Part shown: positions 57,786 to 64,000 of the stretch, one piece after another | Layout: each line of letters starts with the position of its first letter | Numbering within the stretch: position 1 is the stretch's first letter | Source of the DNA: Obelidium mucronatum | Lineage: Eukaryota; Chytridiomycota; Chytridiomycetes; Chytridiales; Chytriomycetaceae | DNA: 64,000 bases | Direction: 5' to 3' | Assembly: GCA_025765595.1 (NCBI GenBank) | Contig: JAIVFH010000004.1 | Span: forward strand, 620,001 to 684,000 | Made by a program: the position numbers and the translations under genes | The notes under the pieces: model-generated | The model's database searches: none | The model's input: the letters and a program-made list of their open reading frames with translations, nothing else | Told to the model about the DNA's origin: nothing

Positions 57786-59497
57786 ATGCGCAACTCGTCC
57801 GCGCTCGACAGCTGGGCGCGCGCCCATAGCGCCGCACTGCCGACATACAAGTCGGTGGCGGCAAGCAGCGACGGCGCGTGGAAGCTGACGGTGCGCGTCG
57901 GCGGGAAGCTGTTTGCGGGCGAGCGGTGGGAGCGCAGCTACGGACTGGCGACCGAAGAGGTGCGTGGCTGGGCAGCCCTGAAAAGTTTTTAAGTTTTAAC
58001 ACGCCGCGAAGGCGGCTCGCGTGGCGCTGCGCGAACTCGAAAACCGAAACAACAACAACAATAGTCCACACAACAGCAACTCAACAAGCACAAACAAGCA
58101 GCTGCAGACACTCATCTCAAAGACTGTCGGTCTGCGCGAAGAAGTCAAGGCTCTCACAGGAAAGCTGGATGAGGCCATGGAGATGATTTCTGCGAAAAAC
58201 AGCCAGCTGAAATTCGCGATAACGAAAGGAGAACACGACCAAGAACGCATTAAAACTCTAGAGAAAAGAGTTGCTGAGCTAGAAGGAGAATTGGCGGAGG
58301 CTTCATCATCTGGAAAAAAGAGAAAGCAAACGGGGGAAATGGAGGAACCACTTCCGGCCTACCACAAGAGGCAGCGAGCTGTTGAAACCCAAGAAGCGGA
58401 TGACGTTGTTGAACGCGCTAGATCGACTTCTTCTTCTTTATCCACGACCACCAATTCAACTCCTATTGCTTGGCCAGATTTATTGGCCAAAATTGGAATC
58501 GACTATCACTCAGTTTTATCATCAAAAGTACTCAAAATACGCGCGACAAAGGCCGTTAACCAGTTTGCTAGTCAGAATTCAATTACCCCTCTTTTCACGA
58601 ATTGCACAATCAAGGGATTTGTGAAACCAATGCTGACGATCCCAAAGAATCATGAAGATAAATTTCTGGACTTTCTGCTGAGTCAGGACTGGATGGACGA
58701 AATTAAAAATGGAAAATCAACAACGACTGCGAGTATGTCAATACCGAGTCCGAGCCTGAAAGGAAAATCAACATCGTCTGCGAATACAGCTACACCGAGT
58801 TCAACTCTTAAAGGAAAATCAACAACGACTGCGAATAGTACAATGCCGAGTCCAACTCTTTCAAGCTCATCTTCGTTGACTTCATCTTTCCCAAGTTCCA
58901 CTCCTACTATCAATACAGGTACACCCAGTCTATCCACTGATGAATCAAGTGCATCCAGCCAATCTACTGGTGTGCTTGAAATAACCGATGAATCAAGTGC
59001 GTCCAGCCAATCTACGACTATACTTGAAATATCCGACGATGAAGAGAGCAGCAGCAGCAGTGACGAAGACGTGGTAGAAGTTCCTCTTGAAAAAAAGGAC
59101 AAGTCTGACGCACAAAAACCTGGGCATGCTGGAAGAATGCAAGCAGTGACCAAATCGTGTCTAGGAACAAGTCCAGCAGCTCTCATGTATGCTGCAAGAT
59201 CACAAACGCCAATTATACCAAGGAAGCAAATAGCACCCAAGTCAGGGACAAAACCAAAAACGCCTATAATACGGAAAAATGCGGTTTGTTTCGAGACGTG
59301 AGTCTTTTTTTTTTTTTGTAATCTTCTTAACAAGTCTGACGCGTTTTTCCACACTCTCAAGTATTGTTGCTGAAATTATGCCAGGTTATTTCGGCCTGTC
59401 TATCGAAAAACGAACTGCTGTTCGCGATGGAGCAGACGCGTTTCTCCAGACTGGACCTGGGTATCGAAAGGCCGGCAATTACCTTCATTCCGCATGA
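57786..59497 (+). CDS. dsRBD-like, coiled-coil, Ser/Thr-repeat protein
   Basis: Exons 57786-57959, 58012-59297 and one from about 59362. The N-terminal ~75 residues fit a double-stranded-RNA-binding fold: LPTYKSVAAS, WKLTVRVGGKLFAG, and the final helix ATEEAARVALRELE. A coiled coil follows (LISKTVGLREEVKALTGKL to KRVAELEGELAEA), then a Pro/Trp-containing globular stretch (PIAWPDLLAKIGIDYHSVL) and Ser/Thr repeats built on GKSTTTANS...PSPTL. The end is uncertain: reading on stops at 59497, while a splice at 59460 could give an end near 59576. No named family; RNA binding is inferred from the fold only. Confidence 0.6.
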
Positions 59498-59666
59498 TTT
59501 AATACCCGATTTCAAAGAATGGGTTTTTGGAGAGCTTAGACGCTGCTTCCCCAAAGAACCGCTTATACGTCAATAAAAAATATTAAAAAAACTTTATATA
59601 AAACCGAATCAAAGTTTATATTTTTCTTTTCTTCAATTCATTGGGCAAATCTTCTTGAAAATCTTT

Positions 59667-62600
59667 ATGGACAAGACGGCAAACATCTCACTGGGGCTCA
59701 TTGGAAACTACTGCAATTTCGAGCACGTTGAAACAAATGGGATCGATCGTTACCAACTTTACGATTGACGAAACGCAGTCCCTCTTACAGGTTTTACGTA
59801 CATTTAAAAAAAATGATTCTTGCAATCTGAGATGAAAAAAAAATCAGTCTACATCATGGGCCGGATACACCTACTTCCCCGACGTTGCGTCAATAGTCGC
59901 AATCAATATGGTGAATCAATCACCAGATATCCTACCCAATATCCACGTGAACGTGAAACGATTCTCTGATTGTGGAACTTGGTTTCCAGACGTCTTGACA
60001 AAATACGTGGGCGCGTCCGGTGGGTTTGCGAGTAGTAGTCATGTTTGAGGATATTGTTGATCGGAGTCCTGATGTTATTGGAGTTATTGGAAATGAGTAT
60101 TCGACTACTGCGAGGTTGTACTTTTCTCTTGGAACCCCCCTCCATCCAACTAACTTAAACAAAACCATGATATCTTTTTGTGAAAAAAAGAGGCCCGGCA
60201 CAAGCTCTATCGTTACGTCGTATCCCTTATTGCAGCGGCGCCAGCGGATCCCCCCGCCTCAGCGACAAAAACAAATACCCATACTTTTTCCGCACCATGA
60301 CAGCCCTCGGAATCGGCGAACACATGTTCCAAGTTCTTAAGCAATGGAAAGTCGGACGCGTCGCGATACTCTACCAAGGCGACGACGAATTGGGAAGGTA
60401 TTCCGCAGTGGATATCGTGGGATCCATGAACCGGAACGGTGTTTCCATATTGGCGCAAGGTATCTCTGCCGACGGGTTTTGGGACGAGTGAATTGAAGTA
60501 TGCGATGCGAATGATTGCGGAATTCGCAAGTTCGATATATTATCAGTGAGTGGGCAGTATGAGTTTTCTGGGCGCTTGTATCAGGAAATGGGGCTGTTGG
60601 GGATGGTCGGGGCCTCAGTTTGTGTGGATGGGGTTTATTCCGATAAGCGTTGATTTGGGTGGGTTGTTGGATAGTAATCGTGTTTCTTTGGAGGGGTTTA
60701 TTCTTTTTCAGCAAATGCTCCCGGATACAACGAAGCCAATGTTTAAAGCGTTTGAAGACTCGTTTTTCGAAATTTCGGGAGTTGATTATAATGCTATATC
60801 GTGAGTTGTGCAAAAGCTTTTCCAACTTTTGGAAGTTTCTTTCGCACTCATATTTTTTTTTACAAAGGCAATATGATATGTCAACGTATTTTGCGCCACA
60901 ATTTGATTGTACCATGATGATGCTTGTTGGGATCGATAAGGTGAATTAGCAAGGCTTTTTTTCTATTATTCTTGCATACATGAGCTCAAAAAAAAAACAA
61001 TTAAAAAAAAGCTCTTGAAATCAAGTCCATCCGTTTCCATCTCCGATTTGCTCAATCATGATCTCCAATCGCACATGAATTCCTCATTTTTTCAGAATTT
61101 GGGGTATAGTGGAGTTATCGCAGATCCTGTGATTTTAAATAACTTTGGCGATTTGTCAATGTAAGTAAATGAATGCACCTTTAAAATGGTTTGCGTTCTG
61201 GTACTTCTCATAGTGCAATCATATTGATTTTTTTTTTTCCTTTCTCGATAGACCATACCAAGTGTTTTATTACACTGGAAATTACAATAATATCACAGTT
61301 TTTGGACAGACAAATACAAACGGAACCGACTTTTACTATTATGATTCCGTGAAGCCAGTATTTTTCGGCGGCTCTTCAATACCTCCTCCGGATGGACCAA
61401 TTGTAATCGTACACCCTCTTTTCTCTCTCCAAGTCTATTTTGGGCCCATATTGTTGGCAATGAGTGCAGCTGGCATACTGTTATGCCTATCGTTCTGGGC
61501 GTTCCTCTTGAAATATCGTCGACACATTTTAGTCAAATCCCTTGGTGTAGATTACACGAGCGTGTCGATTCTAGGCGCTGCTTTAGGCTATATCTGGATC
61601 CTCACCGAGGCTGCGTTCCTGACTGAAACAACTTGCAAACTAAGAATCTGGCTTCTTGTTCTCTCGTTTGCAGTGATTCTTGTTCCTTTGATGATCAAGA
61701 ATATCTATATTTGGATTATTTTCCGTGCTGTAGAGCAATTGGATATTGAATCAATACAAAAGAGGCTCTATTGCGTTACAGCTGGGCTCGTTGCGATAGA
61801 CGTTATGTTACTTGGCCTGTGGAATTATCGCGTGGAGTCTCGGTTGGAGCTGATTTCCTTACAGTTTTATGATGTATACCGCTGTCGATACATTAGCAAG
61901 GACAAATCCAGTCTCCAAGAAATTGTACTCTACGTGTACAATATTTCTCTGCTTGCCCTCCTTATTCCTTTGACGTCAATGTTGCGCAATATCGGATCCA
62001 ATTGGAATGAATCCGCGTTACTATCGATAATTCTGTTCTTGTATGTGTTCACGTTTGGTTTCATTTACCTGCTTCCAATGAACACGGACGTGTACAACGA
62101 CCTTCGTCGATGTGTGAGCGTTTTTATTTTGATTACAATGACGTTGTTGTTTGTGGTTGGGTCGAGGGTGTATATTGTTTGGCGTGACAAGTGGGTGAAT
62201 AATGATGTCCAGCAGAATATGTTTCGGAATTTGAATCGAATTAGTAATGTTGTAAGGAATCGGCGGAGTTCGGTGGCGCGGCCGTTGGATCTGACGGGGT
62301 ATTCTGGTAGGAATTCGTTTTCAATTCGGAACTCAAGTGGTGGTGGTGGTGGTGGTTCTACGGTCCTCGCCCAGTCCATGGTGAAGCATTCTGAGGTGCA
62401 AAGACTCTTGGATGCGGATTACAAGTATTATTTTCGCAGTTTGGTGGGTTTTTATTTTTTATTTATTTTTTGAATTCGTTTCTTATTACTCTTTTTTTTT
62501 TTCAGCCATCTATTCAGCTGTTTAAAATAAGAAAGAATCGCACCTTTTGGTCACGCTGGAAAAAGGGGCTATTTTCGTTTCATATTCTAGTTGGTAGGGA

Positions 62601-62850
62601 TCGATGCTGGCTGACGATTGCAAATCCAGAAGAACATATTTGTTTCCCAATGTTTCAGGCTGGTCAGGGGGTCAAAGATGAGGCGAAAATAACAGAAAAT
62701 CTTTCTCGGGTATCAATCAAATGGGGAAAATTCTGCTTCCCGCTTGTCTCTTCACCGTGTCATGAGTTGTTGGTTGAGTTTCCTGACGAGGATGAAGCAC
62801 ACGATTTTGTCCAAGTATACAATGAACTTATGAAGCTTATAATAAAATAA
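59667..62850 (+). CDS. Class C GPCR 3 (paralogue; several frame breaks in the ectodomain)
   Basis: Same plan as GPCR 1 and 2: MDKTANISLGLIGNYC, VKRFSDCGTWFPD, GNEYSTTAR, IPYCSGASGSPRLSDKNK, ALGIGEHMFQVLKQW, then FDCTMMMLVGIDK, a seven-TM block (61400-62170) with LMIKNIYIWIIF and LFVVGSRV, a Gly/Ser linker and a PH-like tail (62505-62850; RKNRTFWSRWKKGLFSF to EAHDFVQVYNELM). The TM and tail exons are clean. The ectodomain loses frame near 59740, 60035, 60478, 60550 and 60610, each by a base or so, several in homopolymers. No canonical introns explain these. Either the ectodomain is decaying or the assembly has indels. No signal peptide is obvious. Confidence 0.62.
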
Positions 62851-62945
62851 AGAGATGCTATATATTATTTACACAAAGTACAATGATAAACGAGGAGAAC
62901 TCTGTTTCATGCAGATCCTCCTGGTGTTGCTCCTGAAGTATTCCT

Positions 62946-63871
62946 TCATGAAACGAGTTGCCAAAATTTGGGGAGCCAGCTCCAGCCTCTCATTTTAACA
63001 ATCCAGAGGACAGCAAGCAATAAAATAGCTCCAAACGCGACGAGAGATGTGGCTCCTGTGGTTGCGGTGGCCACAGTTCCAACATTTCTTCTGATTCTTT
63101 TCGGGATTTGCCGTAAACGCCGCGTTGTTGCGGTACGCCATGTAGGAAGCGAAGGATTTGATGAGGATGATTGGTCAGTGTCTAAAGCCAGATTGCTGCT
63201 GCTGCTGCCGCTGGACATGTTTCTTTTTTGAAGGGAGCGAAATCGCGGTAACGAAGGAAATAATCGTCTGCGCCGTAGCTGATTCGAAGAAGAAGAAGGA
63301 GAAGAAGAAGAAGAAGATTCTGCTGTGGCTGTAGTAGGGACGTTGATTGGTTCAGGCAAGGTTGATGCATCGTGGCCCATCTGAGAAGCGTGTTTCTCAG
63401 CGCCGGGATCCAAAAACAAGACATTGTCTTCGCCGTCCTCGTCGTCTTCATCGTCGCTGCTGAATTCGTCCATGCTGCTGCTGCAGCAGTTTGCAGGGTC
63501 GTCCAGCACGTCGTCCAAGTCCCGCAGCTGAGTGATGCCGCTGACGTTGGGCACGTCGTCGTCGTCATCGACGCTGTCGCTGGCGATGAGGTTCAGCAGC
63601 GGCAGCAGAGTCTCTTGCGGCAGCTGCTCCAGTTGTTGTTCCAGTTGTTGCTGTCCGCCGCCGCCGCCGAGTGCGGCGCCGCCGTCGAGTACGACGCCAC
63701 GAGGCCGTCGTTGACGAGCACCACCGTCGCTGCGAGCAGCGCCGCCGCCACAAGAACCAGCGCGAGCGCGTCCGTGCGCCCCGCGCTGCGTCCGTCGACG
63801 GCGTAGTAGAACGCCTGGCTGTCGGCAGAGAGCCGGCGGTTCGCCACGGACACGTAGCGGAACGTTTCCAT
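62946..63871 (-). CDS. Unrecognised protein with two predicted TM helices
   Basis: ATG 63871 gives METFRYVSVANRRL, then a hydrophobic helix (ALALVLVAAALLAATVVLV). A 49-bp GC-rich intron ending at GGACAG is needed to join this to the second frame (LEQQLEQLPQETLLPLL, an acidic poly-Asp run, Ser-rich linker). The C-terminus has Arg-rich KRIRRNVG before a second helix (LVAFGAILLLAVLWIV) and ends FWQLVS. No family recognised. The start is 68 bp from the divergent gene at the window edge. Confidence 0.55.
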
Positions 63872-63939
63872 CTTTCTTCTTTCTTTCTTTTCGTTCTTCT
63901 TCGTCTCCTTTGTTTGCGATTTACAATACCCAGTAAACC
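63872..63939. promoter_or_regulatory. Short divergent promoter at window end
   Basis: A 68-bp spacer with CTTT repeats between two divergent ATGs. Confidence 0.35.
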
Positions 63940-64000
63940 ATGAGCAACGAAACTGCAGTGCCTGAACCGCCCCCCTTCTTCCCCTTCATCACACCCACAT
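63940..64000 (+). CDS. Start of an unidentified gene (3' partial)
   Basis: ATG 63940 opens MSNETAVPEPPPFFPF and remains open to the last base. Too short to identify. The close divergent spacing, as with other gene pairs here, supports a real start. Confidence 0.4.
   Translation, partial: MSNETAVPEPPPFFPFITPT

Overview
The window is a dense piece of eukaryotic nuclear genome: about 30 protein genes on both strands, short GT-AG introns (mostly 45-100 bp), intergenic gaps of tens to a few hundred bases, and one LTR retrotransposon. The gene content points to a zoosporic (flagellated) fungus, most likely a chytrid. ATP synthase subunit d, CDP-diacylglycerol synthase, Atg15 and Gid8 look fungal, while HYLS1, adenylate kinase 8, a CNBD2-like protein, WAVE/SCAR, exportin-6 and Integrator INTS11 are genes that fungi without flagella usually lack. 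That assignment is inference from gene content, not from a species match. No rRNA, tRNA or CRISPR feature was seen. All introns were placed by eye from splice signals, reading phase and homology.

Layout. 1-3573 (+): CNBD2-like protein, 5' end outside the window. 4144-8410 (-): exportin-6. 8490-9542 (-): ATP synthase subunit d. 9610-12583 (+): WD40 plus inositol 5-phosphatase. 12675-13664 (-): Gid8. 13723-17172 (+): class C GPCR 1. 17181-18987 (+): a GC-rich unknown and an SGNH hydrolase. 19047-20513 (-): HYLS1. 20523-24089 (-): class C GPCR 2. 24324-27844 (-): protein with three RGS-like domains. 27906-28717 (-): WAVE/SCAR with a broken frame. 29072-37195 (+): seven consecutive small C2H2 zinc-finger genes, all of one family. 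37346-39173 (-): flavin amine oxidase. 39529-40211 (+): phosphopantothenoylcysteine decarboxylase. 40278-41804 (-): unknown. 41978-49143 (+): F-box/LRR gene split by a chromovirus at 42267-48476. 49205-50896 (+): CDP-DAG synthase. 51014-53320 (-): INTS11. 53363-53828 (+): Spt4. 54041-55822 (+): AK8. 56040-57713 (-): Atg15. 57786-59497 (+): dsRBD-like coiled-coil protein. 59667-62850 (+): class C GPCR 3. 62946-63871 (-): two-TM unknown. 63940 to the end (+): start of another gene.

Three themes stand out. First, G-protein signalling: three paralogous class C receptors and a triple-RGS protein lie within 50 kb, and each receptor appears to carry a PH-like cytoplasmic tail. Second, the tandem zinc-finger family: all seven members keep the same exon plan and end, exactly at the stop codon, in a nonapeptide of the form K-T-S-x-x-F-L-x-[DN]. 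I know of no described family with this C-terminal signature. Third, the retrotransposon: it is very young (LTRs differ at one base), has 48-53 bp introns inside pol, and carries non-canonical residues at the protease and reverse-transcriptase active sites.

Several genes (GPCR 2, GPCR 3, zinc finger 4, PPCDC, WAVE) contain single-base frame breaks, some in homopolymers. Pseudogene decay or assembly indels would explain them; the sequence alone cannot decide.
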